From Sphingobium fontiphilum (lineage in GTDB: Bacteria; Pseudomonadota; Alphaproteobacteria; Sphingomonadales; Sphingomonadaceae): DNA of 64,000 bases. This document shows positions 1 to 8,907 of the stretch, in pieces. The notes under the pieces were generated by a model that was given only the letters and a program-made list of their open reading frames with translations, was not told where the DNA came from and did not search any database. Location of the stretch: NCBI RefSeq assembly GCF_014196635.1, contig NZ_JACIEB010000005.1:187001-251000 (forward strand). The letters are read 5' to 3'. The stretch's first letter is position 1, and each line of letters starts with the position of its first letter. Made by a program: the position numbers and the translations under genes.

Positions 1-786
1 CTTGACCTGATCAGCGGCGGCCGTGCGGTTCTGGGGCTGGGGTCGAGCGCGCAGAGCCTCACCGAAGGCGCGTTTGGATCGTCCTATGGCAAGCCGCTGA
101 CACACATGCGTGAAGTGATCGGCATGGTGCGCCAGATCGTGGCCAAGGGACATACCGGCGAGCTCGGCGTGCTCGAAGGCGAGTACCACAGGCTTGATCT
201 GGCCAATTTCCGCACGCTGGCCCCCCCAGTTCGGACGGAGATTCCGATCTACCTGCCCGCCGTATTCCAGAACGCGTGCGAGATGGCCGGCGAAACCACA
301 GATGGTCTGCTGGGCCACCCGTTGTGGAACGCGCAATGGATCCGCGATGTTGCCGCCCCGGCGCTCAAGCGCGGGCTGGACAAGGCCGGTCGGCCGCGCA
401 GCGCGGTGACGGTGAACCTGCAGATGTTCGTCGCGGTGAACCCCGACAAGCGCGAGGCGATCAACGATGCGCGCGCCAACGTGGCGTTCTACAGCCAGTC
501 GCCGCAGTACCTGCGCTATTTCGACGGGATCGGCATGGGTGATCCGGCGCGGGCCTTGCAGGAACGCTTTGCCGCGGGCGATCTGGCCGGAATGGTCGCG
601 GCCTGCACCGACGAGATGGTGGAAAGCATCGCGCTGGTCGGCCCGAAGGACGAAGTGCTGCGCCGTTTCCACGAAAGGGTGGAACACGCCGACGCCTGCA
701 CCCCAGTGATCCCGCACTACGGCCTGGAGCCGGACAAGATGGCGTTTTATTCGGCCGGCATTGCCGACCTGTTCTATGGCAATTGA
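1..786 (+). CDS. Luciferase-like (LLM) flavin-dependent oxidoreductase, 5' truncated
   Basis: The reading frame is open from base 1 to the TGA at 784-786, giving 261 residues; the true start lies upstream of the window. The opening LDLISGGRAVLGLGSS followed by a GxxYGKPLTHMRE stretch is typical of the bacterial luciferase-like TIM-barrel family, whose members use FMNH2 or F420 for oxidoreduction or monooxygenation. The C-terminal part (VGPKDEVLRRF, then a weakly conserved barrel end) fits the same family. It is the first visible member of a plus-strand operon with a SnoaL-like protein 10 bp downstream. The cofactor cannot be decided from sequence; no F420 biosynthesis gene is in the window. 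Family call is secure, substrate unknown. Confidence 0.85.
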   Translation, partial: LDLISGGRAVLGLGSSAQSLTEGAFGSSYGKPLTHMREVIGMVRQIVAKGHTGELGVLEGEYHRLDLANFRTLAPPVRTEIPIYLPAVFQNACEMAGETTDGLLGHPLWNAQWIRDVAAPALKRGLDKAGRPRSAVTVNLQMFVAVNPDKREAINDARANVAFYSQSPQYLRYFDGIGMGDPARALQERFAAGDLAGMVAACTDEMVESIALVGPKDEVLRRFHERVEHADACTPVIPHYGLEPDKMAFYSAGIADLFYGN

Positions 787-796
787 AAGGCTGATC

Positions 797-1192
797 GTGG
801 CTGACATCGAAGCAAACAAGGCTGTGGCCCGCCGTTACATGCAGGCAGTGGTCGATGGCGATATCGCCACGATCGAGGCGTTGCAGCATCCCGATTGCAC
901 CTGGTGGATTCTGGGCTTTGGCGACATGACGCGCGCCGATTTCATCGCCAGCGTGCGCGACGGGCTGCTCACCGCCAACCGCCGCGTCGCCGATATCGTC
1001 GGCATCACCGCCGAGGGTGACCGGGTTGCCGTGGAAGTGCGGGGGGAAATGACCTTTCCCCACACCGTCTATCGCAACGAATACCACAACCTGCTGATCG
1101 TGCGTGATGGCCTGATCGTTTCGGGCAAGGAATATATGGACACGCGCGCCGCCGCCGCCGCCTTTGGTCCCGCCGCCGAAGGGGCCGCGTAA
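797..1192 (+). CDS. SnoaL/NTF2-like protein
   Basis: A 131-residue protein with the cone-shaped alpha+beta fold signature of the SnoaL/ketosteroid-isomerase superfamily: an N-terminal helix (EANKAVARRYMQAVVDGD), a DCTWWILGFG strand, the RNEYHNLLIVRDGLI strand pair and a final KEYMDT. I chose the GTG at 797 because GAAAGG at 785-790 lies 6 nt upstream; ATGs at 761 and 776 lack a ribosome binding site and overlap the previous gene. TAA at 1190-1192 shares one base with the ATG of the next gene, so translation is probably coupled. Family members are isomerases, cyclases, hydratases or non-catalytic; the reaction is unknown. It resembles the protein at 61270-61695 (both carry a (F)PxGRAYRN-like or TVYRNEYHN segment). 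Confidence 0.8.
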   Translation: MADIEANKAVARRYMQAVVDGDIATIEALQHPDCTWWILGFGDMTRADFIASVRDGLLTANRRVADIVGITAEGDRVAVEVRGEMTFPHTVYRNEYHNLLIVRDGLIVSGKEYMDTRAAAAAFGPAAEGAA

Positions 1193-2571
1193 TGGCCGAA
1201 ATTACCGGGGTTCCCGAATACGACGAAGCCGCCATCCAGCGCATTCGCGATTTCGTCGAGGCGACGATGGGCGGGCGGATCGTGCGGATGGAACAGCAGG
1301 TGCGCTGGCGTCCGGCGTGGTTTGCCGATGTCGAGGTGGACGGAAAGATCACCGAACTGCACTTGCGCGGCGACCGTACCGGAGACGTGGCGATCTTTCC
1401 CGATCTGAAGCGCGAAGCCGATATCATCAGCGTGCTGTACGATCAGGGCATCCCGGTGCCGCAAGTCCACGGCTATCTGGCCGATCCACCGTGCATCGTG
1501 ATGGAATCGATTCAGGGCACGCGCGACCTGTCCGGTCTTTCCGCCGAGGCGCACAGCGCGATCGGGCGCGAATACATGGCCGCCGTGGCCGCCATGCACA
1601 AGGTGCCGGTCGAAGCCTTCGCCGATGTCGACATCCACGTGCCGCAGGGGGCCGAGGAGATCGCGCTGATCGGGCTGAATACCTACATGCCGCAATATCT
1701 GCGCACCAAGAAGCGGCCCGAACCGCTGCTGGAGTTCGTGATCCAGTGGATCCGGCGCAACGTGCCGCGCCACCGTACGCGCGCGGCGTTCATCCAGTTC
1801 GATTCCGGGCAGTTCCTGGTTCACGAGCAGCGCATGACCAAGCTCTACGATTTCGAGTTCAGCATGATTGGCGATCCGATGGTGGATCTGGCCACCATGG
1901 GCATGCGCAACACGATCGAACCGATGGGCGCGCCGCTGCCCGAACTGTTCGGCTACTATGAACAGGCCAGCGGCGAACCGCTGGACCATGATGCCATCCT
2001 GTTCCACGTCCTGCAGTTCTCGTTGCTCGGCACGATGCAGTTCACCGGCACGGTTGCCGATCCGCGCCCGGCCGATCCGCATTCGGTCTATCTCCAGTTC
2101 GATCTGGCGCTGCGCCGGTCGATCCTGCTGGCGCTTTCGCAACTCGCCGGGGTGCCCTTGCCAGAACTGCCGCCGCTGGCGGAACGGACCGGCGACAACG
2201 CCACCCTGATCCGCAAACTGGCCGATACGCTGTCCGGGGTCGCGCCGCGCGATCCGGTGGCCGAAGGGCACAAGGCGCAGGTGGTGGAACTGATCGAATG
2301 GGTGGCGCGGGCCGATGCCCATGGCGCCGCGATGGTCGCGCGCAACATCGCCGAAGTCAGCGCCTTCCTGAAGCGGGATTTTGCCGATTGGCCTTCCGCC
2401 GAAGCGGCGCTTGAAGCCTTCGTGCTGGCGGCTGGACCGGATCAGGACGCCGCGCTGATAACCCTGCTGGGCGCGATCGAAGGCCGCCGCCTGCAGGTGT
2501 TCGGCCCGACCTCCATCGGTGAGGCGGCACTGCATGTGCGCCTGCCGCAAAGCCGCCTGGACGGAGCCTGA
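1192..2571 (+). CDS. APH/ACAD10-like phosphotransferase-fold protein with altered catalytic loop
   Basis: A 459-residue protein with the aminoglycoside phosphotransferase/choline kinase fold. The N-lobe has LHLRGDR and the READII glutamate helix, then GIPVPQVHGYL and a hinge CIVMESIQG. In the C-lobe the metal-binding DFE is present (LYDFEFSMIGDP). The catalytic loop, canonically HGDxxxxN, reads QFDSGQFL: the Asp is kept, but the His and the Asn are gone and a Gln appears at Asp+3. The same DxxQF pattern recurs in paralogues at 6875-8257 and 23539-24912. A long C-terminal extension (about residues 300-459) has no recognised domain. It overlaps the preceding SnoaL gene by one base and is followed 1 bp later by a P450. 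It may be a kinase with unusual chemistry or a non-catalytic ligand-binding relative. Confidence 0.75.
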   Translation: MAEITGVPEYDEAAIQRIRDFVEATMGGRIVRMEQQVRWRPAWFADVEVDGKITELHLRGDRTGDVAIFPDLKREADIISVLYDQGIPVPQVHGYLADPPCIVMESIQGTRDLSGLSAEAHSAIGREYMAAVAAMHKVPVEAFADVDIHVPQGAEEIALIGLNTYMPQYLRTKKRPEPLLEFVIQWIRRNVPRHRTRAAFIQFDSGQFLVHEQRMTKLYDFEFSMIGDPMVDLATMGMRNTIEPMGAPLPELFGYYEQASGEPLDHDAILFHVLQFSLLGTMQFTGTVADPRPADPHSVYLQFDLALRRSILLALSQLAGVPLPELPPLAERTGDNATLIRKLADTLSGVAPRDPVAEGHKAQVVELIEWVARADAHGAAMVARNIAEVSAFLKRDFADWPSAEAALEAFVLAAGPDQDAALITLLGAIEGRRLQVFGPTSIGEAALHVRLPQSRLDGA

Positions 2572-2572
2572 T

Positions 2573-3865
2573 ATGATGACCGCCACGCCAGAAACCGCGC
2601 CTGCCGCCGCGACCAGCGAAATCTCGCGCGATTTCGCCGCCGTCAGCAGCGTCTACGGCACCGATATCGCCGATCCGCACGCCGTCTACCGCGAATACCG
2701 CAAGACGCGGCCGGTGATGGTGGGCGATATTCTGGCCGAATGGAACGTGCCGTCGCAGGCGGACTATGCCAATCTGGGGCGGCAGGTCTTCACGCTGTTC
2801 CGTTATGACGATGTGCTGGCCGTGCTGCGCGACCCGGCGACGTTCACCAGCACCTTGTTGCAGGAAGGGCTGGGGCAGTTCCTTGGCGGGTTCCTGCTAA
2901 CCGGGATGGACGATGCCACGCACAAGGTGGCGCGCAAGCTGCTGGCCCCGGCCTTTTCGCCGCGTGTCATTGCCGGGTGGAAGACGCTGCTGACGCCGGT
3001 GGTGCGCGATGCGGTGGCCCGGCTGGAACCGCGTGGCAGGGCCGAACTGATGGAAGACCTGCTGCTTCCGCTGCCGGTCCGGCTGATCTACGAAATCATC
3101 GGCTTCCCCAAGGACGAAGCGCGCACGCAGGAGTTTGCCGCGCGTGGCATGCGCATCCTCGTCGGGCCGCAGCGCGATCCCGAAAAGGCAAAGGCCAGCA
3201 TGGCCGCCGCCTTTGCCGCCGCACAGGAGCTTTACGATGATACGCTCGAAGTGGTGCGCCAGCGCCGGGCCGAAGGGTCGGTTGGTGAAGACCTGATCGG
3301 CTACCTGCTGCGCGCCGAGGCAGACGGCGAACGGCTCGACGATGCGCACATCACCGAGCTGATCCGCCAGATGCTGCCCGCCGCCGCGGAAACGACGACG
3401 CGATCGTTCGGCAGCATGATGGTGGCGCTGCTGGAACAGCCCGCGCTGCTGGAGCGCATCCGCAACGACCGCACGCTGGTGCCCAAGGCGATCAACGAAG
3501 GGATGCGTTGGGAAACCGCATCGCAGTTCCTGGCCCGGCAGGCGACCGTGGATGTGGAGTTCCACGGCGTGAAGATCCCGGCAGGCGCGGCGCTTTCGCT
3601 GTGCTCGGGGTCAGCCAACCGCGACGAGGCCGTGTTCGACAACCCCGACGTTTTCGACATCGACAGGCCGCAGAAAGTCAACGTCGGCTTTGGCGCTGGC
3701 ACGCACATGTGCCTGGGGATGCCGGTGGCCAAGACCGAAATGGAAGCGATGCTCAACGCCCTGCTCGATCTGCCCAATCTGCGGCTTGATCCCGATCAGC
3801 CGCCGCCGGTGATCGTCGGCGCGCAGTTGCGCGGGCCGCGCGCGCTGCACGTGGTGTGGGGGTGA
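2573..3865 (+). CDS. Cytochrome P450
   Basis: A soluble bacterial class-I type P450 of 430 residues. The heme-binding loop is VGFGAGTHMCLG with the proximal Cys; the K-helix ExxR is EGMR; the I-helix reads AAAETTT, where the usual AGx(D/E)T glycine is Ala. There is no membrane anchor. The first of two consecutive ATGs (2573 and 2576) is chosen because GGAG at 2563-2566 lies 6 nt upstream. An upstream in-frame ATG at 2519 would sit inside the phosphotransferase gene and is unlikely. It needs a ferredoxin and reductase, neither of which is in the window. Position between a kinase-fold gene and an SDR suggests hydroxylation followed by modification or oxidation of the alcohol (inference). Confidence 0.92.
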   Translation: MMTATPETAPAAATSEISRDFAAVSSVYGTDIADPHAVYREYRKTRPVMVGDILAEWNVPSQADYANLGRQVFTLFRYDDVLAVLRDPATFTSTLLQEGLGQFLGGFLLTGMDDATHKVARKLLAPAFSPRVIAGWKTLLTPVVRDAVARLEPRGRAELMEDLLLPLPVRLIYEIIGFPKDEARTQEFAARGMRILVGPQRDPEKAKASMAAAFAAAQELYDDTLEVVRQRRAEGSVGEDLIGYLLRAEADGERLDDAHITELIRQMLPAAAETTTRSFGSMMVALLEQPALLERIRNDRTLVPKAINEGMRWETASQFLARQATVDVEFHGVKIPAGAALSLCSGSANRDEAVFDNPDVFDIDRPQKVNVGFGAGTHMCLGMPVAKTEMEAMLNALLDLPNLRLDPDQPPPVIVGAQLRGPRALHVVWG

Positions 3866-3869
3866 TGGC

Positions 3870-4646
3870 ATGACCGGGATGGGGAGGGGCAAGGTGGCGC
3901 TGGTCACCGCAGCGGGCGCGGGCATCGGCCTCGCCACCGCCGAAGGCTTTGCCCGGCGCGGCGCGCGGGTCATGCTTTCGGACATCAACGCCGTAACCGG
4001 TGCCGCTGCGGCCGAGCGGCTGCGCAACGAAGGCCACGACGTGCGCTTCATGCGCGCCGACGCCACGGCGGAGGCCGATGTGGCCGCGCTGGTCACCGAA
4101 ACGGTGGGGGCGTTCGGCGGGCTGCACATTGCCGCGAATATCGTCGGCGATGCGCACCGCGATGCGTCGGGCGCGGATTTCCACGAACAGTCGCTGGAAT
4201 CGTGGGAGCATACCCAGGCGGTCAGCCTGCGCAGCGTGTTCCTGTCGATGAAGCACGAAATCGCGCACATGATCCAGCATGGCGGCGGTGCGATCTGCAA
4301 CGTCACCTCGCTGGCCGGGCTGCTGCATGTCGGCGCGGCCGGGGCCGCCTATGCCGCGGCCAAGGCCGGGGTCGTGCGGCTGACCAAGTTTGCCGCCATA
4401 TCCTATGCCGATCGCGGCGTGCGGGTGAACTGCATCGCGCCGGGGGTGACCCCGACCGAAGCCTATAACAAGGCGGGCGCGGAAATGGGGCAGATGGTGA
4501 TCGACCACCTGCTTCCCAACCAGCCAATCCGGCGGGTCATCGCCACGTCCGAACAGGCCGATGCGATTGCATGGCTGTGCAGCGATCAGGCGGCGATGGT
4601 CACTGGCCATGTCCTGCCGGTCGATGGAGGTTGGACGGCACAATAG
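3870..4646 (+). CDS. Short-chain dehydrogenase/reductase
   Basis: A classical SDR of 258 residues. The dinucleotide-binding glycine motif is TAAGAGIG near residue 13, an acidic residue (SDI) after strand 2 suggests NAD(H) preference, the active-site Ser lies in CNVTSLAG, and the YxxxK pair is YAAAK. The usual NNAG after strand 4 is changed to ANIVG. The C-terminal end GHVLPVDGGWTAQ is standard for the family. It begins 4 bp after the P450 stop, in the same operon; an alternative ATG at 3879 is possible. Likely role: oxidation of a hydroxylated intermediate, for instance the P450 product (inference). Confidence 0.9.
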   Translation: MTGMGRGKVALVTAAGAGIGLATAEGFARRGARVMLSDINAVTGAAAAERLRNEGHDVRFMRADATAEADVAALVTETVGAFGGLHIAANIVGDAHRDASGADFHEQSLESWEHTQAVSLRSVFLSMKHEIAHMIQHGGGAICNVTSLAGLLHVGAAGAAYAAAKAGVVRLTKFAAISYADRGVRVNCIAPGVTPTEAYNKAGAEMGQMVIDHLLPNQPIRRVIATSEQADAIAWLCSDQAAMVTGHVLPVDGGWTAQ

Positions 4647-4660
4647 AACAGGAGAGCGCC

Positions 4661-5734
4661 ATGGCTTTGCGGATTATTCACTGGGCAACCGGACACACCG
4701 GCAAGATGGTCATCCGCGCCACGGCGGAACGGCCGGATTACTCCATCGTCGGTGGGTTCACCTACAATCCCGCAAAGGCCGGGCAGGATATCGGGACCGT
4801 GGCCGGCACCGCCCCGCTGGGTGTGGCGCTGACCAATGACCGCGCGGCGATCCTGGCGCTTGAGGCGGACTGCGTGCTGTTCCTTGCGGGCGCGGAAAAC
4901 GATGTGCCAGGCAGCATTGCCGATATCTGCGCGTTACTGGAATCGGGCAAGAACGTGGTCACCACGGCGGCCAACTTCATCTACCCCAAATCGCTCGGCC
5001 CGGACGTGGAGGCGGCGCTGGCGGCGGCCTGCGCCAGGGGCGGCTCGACCTTCCACGGCCTTGGCATCATGCCCGGCTTCCTTGCCGAATCCGTGCCGCT
5101 TTACCTCGCGCGGCTTTCGCGCCGGGTGGACCGGATGGTGGCGTCCGAAACGCTGATGTACGACAAGTATCCCAGCACCTACCAGATGTTCGACCTGATG
5201 GGCTTCGGCTTTGCACCCGACGATCCGACCCCTGCCTTCGCCAATGTCGATCTGGTGGGCGAGACATGGCGCCATTCCGGCATGCTCGTGGCTGATGTGC
5301 TGGGGTTGCCGATCGACCGGATCGAGAATTTCCGCAACGTGGCCGTGACGCCGCGCGACCTGCAGGTGGCGGCAGGCACGATCCCGGCGGGAACGGTGGG
5401 CGCGATGAACTTTGGCGTGCGGGTGATTTCCGGCGGGCGTGAACGCATCGTGTTGCAGCACTTTACCCGCATGGCCGAGGATCTTGCCCCCGAATGGCCG
5501 CAAGGTCATGGCTGGCTGATCGATCTTGAAGGCGAACCGACGATCAACGCGCGGATCGACATCGGATCGGAAAGCGTGATGCCGACCGACGATGCCTGTA
5601 TGGCCACCGCGATGCACGCAATTCACGCTGTGCCCTATGTCGTGGCGGCCGCGCCGGGCATCATGTTGTTGACCGATGCCCCGCCGCTGGCCGGGACCGA
5701 TGCGTTTCACCAGCCGGCGCCAGCCGGTGCCTGA
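4661..5734 (+). CDS. Dihydrodipicolinate reductase-like NAD(P)H-dependent oxidoreductase
   Basis: A 357-residue protein starting MALRIIHWATGHTGK, with a Rossmann GxTGxxG-like motif at the extreme N terminus, then VGGFTYNPAKAGQDIG and ADCVLFLAG. This is the pattern of the dihydrodipicolinate reductase-like family that includes 2,4-diaminopentanoate dehydrogenase. The ATG at 4661 has AGGAGAG at 4650-4656; an upstream in-frame start at 4571 is inside the SDR and rejected. Such proteins are frequent in actinobacterial and sphingomonad catabolic clusters, mostly without known substrate. It may act on an imine, amine or carbonyl; the sequence does not say which. It overlaps the next gene. Confidence 0.75.
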   Translation: MALRIIHWATGHTGKMVIRATAERPDYSIVGGFTYNPAKAGQDIGTVAGTAPLGVALTNDRAAILALEADCVLFLAGAENDVPGSIADICALLESGKNVVTTAANFIYPKSLGPDVEAALAAACARGGSTFHGLGIMPGFLAESVPLYLARLSRRVDRMVASETLMYDKYPSTYQMFDLMGFGFAPDDPTPAFANVDLVGETWRHSGMLVADVLGLPIDRIENFRNVAVTPRDLQVAAGTIPAGTVGAMNFGVRVISGGRERIVLQHFTRMAEDLAPEWPQGHGWLIDLEGEPTINARIDIGSESVMPTDDACMATAMHAIHAVPYVVAAAPGIMLLTDAPPLAGTDAFHQPAPAGA

Positions 5735-6236
5735 CCGCGCGCCGCAACCGCAAGCGCCCGAACCGCAAGCAGTCGCCAACGCGTGGATCGACGCCGCCAT
5801 GGCGGGCGATGTCGCGGCGCTGCGGGGCCTGTTCGCACCCGATTGCCGGATTCTGGTGGCCGGGGACATGCCGTTCTGCGGATGGATGGATGTCGATGCC
5901 TTCTTCGCGCAAACCGCCATCCTGCCGCTGGCCGGGCCGATGGTGTTCGAAATCGGGGAAATGGTGGCGCAGGGCGAGCGGGTGTGGTTCGAAGCCCAAA
6001 GCGCGGCAAAGCTGGCCGACGGCGCGGATTATCGCAACATCTACATCTTCCAGTTGCAGGTCCGCGAAGGGCGCATCGTCGAATACAAGGAGTTTGCCGA
6101 TACGCTGCACATCTGGCGGGTGATCGACGATCCGCGCGTGCGCGGCGCGCCCATCGCGCGCCAGCCGCTGCTGGTCAATGTCCGGCGGCGGCTGGTCGGC
6201 AACGCGGTGGCGGGCGAAACCGCTCACGAAGCGTAG
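5700..6236 (+). CDS. SnoaL/NTF2-like protein
   Basis: A SnoaL-superfamily protein with the pattern ANAWIDAAMAGDVAAL for the first helix, CGWMDVDAFFAQ, and the core strands YRNIYIFQLQVREGRIVEYKEFADT. The core is about 145 residues and the N terminus is Pro/Gln/Ala rich (PQPQAPEPQA). Start choice is uncertain: the ATG at 5700 gives 178 residues; a GTG at 5727, which overlaps the TGA of the previous gene, gives 169. Neither has a clear ribosome binding site, so translational coupling is likely. It ends the operon, and its last 13 bp overlap the tail of the convergent GST gene. Function unknown. Confidence 0.75.
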   Translation: MRFTSRRQPVPDRAPQPQAPEPQAVANAWIDAAMAGDVAALRGLFAPDCRILVAGDMPFCGWMDVDAFFAQTAILPLAGPMVFEIGEMVAQGERVWFEAQSAAKLADGADYRNIYIFQLQVREGRIVEYKEFADTLHIWRVIDDPRVRGAPIARQPLLVNVRRRLVGNAVAGETAHEA

Positions 6237-6850
6237 GCATACTCCCCGCCCTTGGCGATGGTCGCGCGGAAGGACGGGCGCGCGTGGACGCGCCCCAGCC
6301 ACGCCTGCATGTTCGGGTAGGCATCGATCCCGATCAGCGCCCGCGCAAGTTCGGCAACGAAGCTCACCTGAATATCGGCCACGCTGAAACGGTCGCCCAG
6401 CAGGTAGTCGCGCCCTTCCAGCGACTGTTCGATATAGTTCAGTACGCTGGTAAACTCGGCATCGGCGCGCTCGTCGAACGCCGTGCCGGCCAGCCCGGCC
6501 GCCAGTCCATAAACCTTGAGCATGATCGGCATGGTGCCGATCGACACCGCAATGTGCATCCATTCCAGGTAACGCATCAAGTCGGGGCTGTCGTCCGCCG
6601 GAACCAGCCCGCCATCACCGTGGCGGCGCAGGATGTAGTCGATGATCGCCCCGGATTCGACCATTACCCCATCTTCGGTTTCCAGCGCCGGTGCCTTGCC
6701 GATGGGGTGCGCGGCCTTGAGCGCGGGCGGTCCCATGCGCGTTTCGGGGTGCCGTTCGTGGCGCACCACTTCGAACGGCAGGCCCAGTTCTTCCAGCAGC
6801 CAGTATACCCGGAACGATCGGCTGTGGTTGAGATGGTGCAGCTTGAGCAT
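6224..6850 (-). CDS. Glutathione S-transferase family protein
   Basis: A 208-residue GST. The N-terminal thioredoxin-like domain starts MLKLHHLNHSRSFRVYWLLEEL, has the cis-Pro segment GKAPALE and the glutathione gamma-glutamyl contact ESGAIIDYIL. The C-terminal all-helical domain has the N-cap motif FSVADIQVSF. The first catalytic position is in HSRS, suggesting a Ser-type enzyme. The ATG at 6850 has AGGAG 8 nt upstream; an upstream TTG at 6871 is rejected. It is the last gene of the minus-strand KstD-like/GST/phosphotransferase/GST unit. Likely roles are conjugation, reductive dehalogenation or a GSH-dependent isomerase step. Confidence 0.9.
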   Translation of the reverse strand: MLKLHHLNHSRSFRVYWLLEELGLPFEVVRHERHPETRMGPPALKAAHPIGKAPALETEDGVMVESGAIIDYILRRHGDGGLVPADDSPDLMRYLEWMHIAVSIGTMPIMLKVYGLAAGLAGTAFDERADAEFTSVLNYIEQSLEGRDYLLGDRFSVADIQVSFVAELARALIGIDAYPNMQAWLGRVHARPSFRATIAKGGEYAYAS

Positions 6851-6874
6851 TGCGTGGACTCCTGAAATCAAGCT

Positions 6875-8257
6875 TCAATCCGCCGTGGCGCGCGGATAGG
6901 CATCGGGAAAGAGGTGATCGAGCGGGGCCAGCCCGCGGGTCACGATCGGGCCGGGATAATCGCGCAGCAATTGCAGGCGACGCATCTGGCGGCGGTGGAA
7001 GTAGCGCACCAGATCGCGGTCGCGGTCGGGCGCAGCCTGTTCGACAAAGGCGTCGAGTTGCGCTTCCAGCAAGGAGGCCTGCGCATCGGCCATGCCCAGA
7101 ATGGTGCGTGCATCATCGAGTTCCGCCTGCGCGATGGCGTCACCGCTTTCGGCCAGGCGTTGCAGGTAAAGCGCGAGCGACTGCGCCGGCGGGGCGCGGA
7201 AGAAGCCCTCTGTCGGCAGCGCCCCGCACTGCGCCACCAGATCGCGCCAGGCATAGGCATCGCGCGGGGGCGTGGCGGGCACCGGTTGTACCGGATCAAG
7301 CGCGTATCCTTCGCCTTCGGCAATCGCTTCGAGCGCGGCACGGGTCGCGCCCATGGCCCATGAAAGATATTCGACATAGGCGGGATGCGGGGTGACCTTG
7401 CGGAATGTGGCCTTGGTCATCATGGGTACGGCGATGAACAGCAGCACGGTGTAATAGGTCAGCACCGGCCAGTCGATCGTGCAGCCGCTGTCGCGCACAT
7501 AGCGGGCAAAGACCGCCGCCACATCGCTGATCGGTTCGTTGATGTCGCGCACGCGGATCGAAGCGAGATCGGCGAGCGGATCGCCCAGCTTGGCCAGTTC
7601 AAGATCGTAGAGCGCGGTCACGCGCTGCCCGTTGTGGAAGAATTGCGGCGCATCCCCGATCAGCAGCACGCTGGTGTCGCGGTGGAGCGGCAGGTGGCGG
7701 CGCAACCAGCCGGTGACAAAGCGCAGCAGCGCATCGGGCTGGTCTTCGGCTTCGTAATGGCTTTCTGAAAGCAGCAGGTAATCGAGCGCCACCGCTTCGG
7801 CATTTTTGCCCGGCTTCAGCCCCGCCGCGACGAAGGGCGCGATGTCCAGCGCGTGGATGCGGGCTAGGTGCCCGGCATAGTCTTCGACCATGCCCTGCAC
7901 CGCCGGATCGCCATCGACATCGCCCAGGAAGGGCGTGTCGTTCATGTGCGCCATGACGATGGCTTCGGGTTGCGGGCACCAGCCATGGATATGCGGCACT
8001 GGGATGCCATTGGCCTGCAACAGTCTGAGCACGTCGTATTCGCGGCGCAGCGGGCAGATGCCCAGCCCGCTGGGGCGGTCGCCGCGCACATGCAGCGCCA
8101 GCGTTTCGCCGCCGCGCTCGACCGTGACCTGCCACGACGGGCGCCAGCGCGGCAGCCGTTCGAAGGCAGTGACCGTGCCACCGATGTGTTCAGCCAGCCA
8201 CGCGCGAATCTGCGCCTCTTCGTCGGCCACGGCAGCGTCGGACGCTGCCGCGCTCAT
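6875..8257 (-). CDS. APH/ACAD10-like phosphotransferase-fold protein with altered catalytic loop
   Basis: A 460-residue paralogue of the proteins at 1192 and 23539. Shared landmarks are PRWRPSWQVTVERGG, LHVRGDR, the GIPVPHIHGW turn and LYDLELAKLGDP (metal Asp and Glu). The catalytic loop reads IGDAPQFF instead of HGDxxxxN: the Asp is kept, the Asn at Asp+5 is Phe, and Gln sits at Asp+3. The ATG at 8257 overlaps the TGA of the upstream GST gene as ATGA, so translation is coupled; an in-frame ATG at 8305 lies within that gene and is unlikely. The C-terminal half (about residues 290-460) is a helical extension without recognised domain. Function unresolved; see the finding on this family. Confidence 0.75.
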   Translation of the reverse strand: MSAAASDAAVADEEAQIRAWLAEHIGGTVTAFERLPRWRPSWQVTVERGGETLALHVRGDRPSGLGICPLRREYDVLRLLQANGIPVPHIHGWCPQPEAIVMAHMNDTPFLGDVDGDPAVQGMVEDYAGHLARIHALDIAPFVAAGLKPGKNAEAVALDYLLLSESHYEAEDQPDALLRFVTGWLRRHLPLHRDTSVLLIGDAPQFFHNGQRVTALYDLELAKLGDPLADLASIRVRDINEPISDVAAVFARYVRDSGCTIDWPVLTYYTVLLFIAVPMMTKATFRKVTPHPAYVEYLSWAMGATRAALEAIAEGEGYALDPVQPVPATPPRDAYAWRDLVAQCGALPTEGFFRAPPAQSLALYLQRLAESGDAIAQAELDDARTILGMADAQASLLEAQLDAFVEQAAPDRDRDLVRYFHRRQMRRLQLLRDYPGPIVTRGLAPLDHLFPDAYPRATAD

Positions 8258-8904
8258 GCCGGGGTGTCCGCCGCGGCAGCAGGGTAATCGACGATGGCGC
8301 GGCACCGCTGGTAGGCCGGGCGCGCTTCGATCCGTTCGACATAGGCGGCAATGGCGGGGTGGCCTTCGACATCGACCGGCACGTACTGGCGAGTCATCGT
8401 GAAGGGGAAGGTCATCATCACGTCGGCGGCGGTAAAGCTGTCTCCGGCGAAGAACGGAACCTCCTCCAGCCGTGCGTTGACGAATTGAAGCAATTGCGCG
8501 ATCCGCTGGCGCGCATAGAGGCGCGTCGGGTGATCCTCCTCTACCCCGCCGAAACCCGCCATGATCTCGCTGACCAGCGCGGGCATCATGGTCGATTCGG
8601 CAAAGTGGAACCAGTAGAGGTAATCGGCATAATTGGGCGCATCGGCGGACACGGCCAGCGCGCCATTGCCCTGAGTCGTCGCCAGATATTCGATCACCGC
8701 GCCGCTTTCGGCAATGTTGCGCCCGTCGATGCCCAGCACTGGCGAAGAGCCAAGCGGGTGGAGCGCCTTGTACGCGGGTTCGGCCTGCATCGTCACCGGC
8801 AAGCGGCGGAAAAACTCGATAGCATAAGGCGCGCCAAGTTCTTCCATCAACCAGACCGCGCGTTCCGAGCGTGAGCGTTCAAGCTGGTAGATCGTGATAC
8901 CCAT
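8254..8904 (-). CDS. Glutathione S-transferase family protein
   Basis: A 216-residue GST: N-terminal MGITIYQLERSRSERAVWLMEE, the LGSSPVLGIDG cis-Pro segment, AESGAVIEYL (glutathione contact) and the C-terminal-domain motif FTAADVMMTF. A Ser in RSRS occupies the likely catalytic position. It is about a third identical by eye to the other GST in this operon, so the two are not a recent duplication. It begins 3 bp after the flavoprotein stop, and its TGA overlaps the ATG of the phosphotransferase-like gene. Co-transcription with a KstD-like flavoprotein suggests that both GSTs work on the same hydrophobic substrate (inference). Confidence 0.9.
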   Translation of the reverse strand: MGITIYQLERSRSERAVWLMEELGAPYAIEFFRRLPVTMQAEPAYKALHPLGSSPVLGIDGRNIAESGAVIEYLATTQGNGALAVSADAPNYADYLYWFHFAESTMMPALVSEIMAGFGGVEEDHPTRLYARQRIAQLLQFVNARLEEVPFFAGDSFTAADVMMTFPFTMTRQYVPVDVEGHPAIAAYVERIEARPAYQRCRAIVDYPAAAADTPA

Positions 8905-8907
8905 GGT

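Noticed and set aside
1069..2586. 505-codon minus frame over the first phosphotransferase-like gene
   Set aside because: Antisense shadow; sense gene is coupled in an operon with correct motifs.
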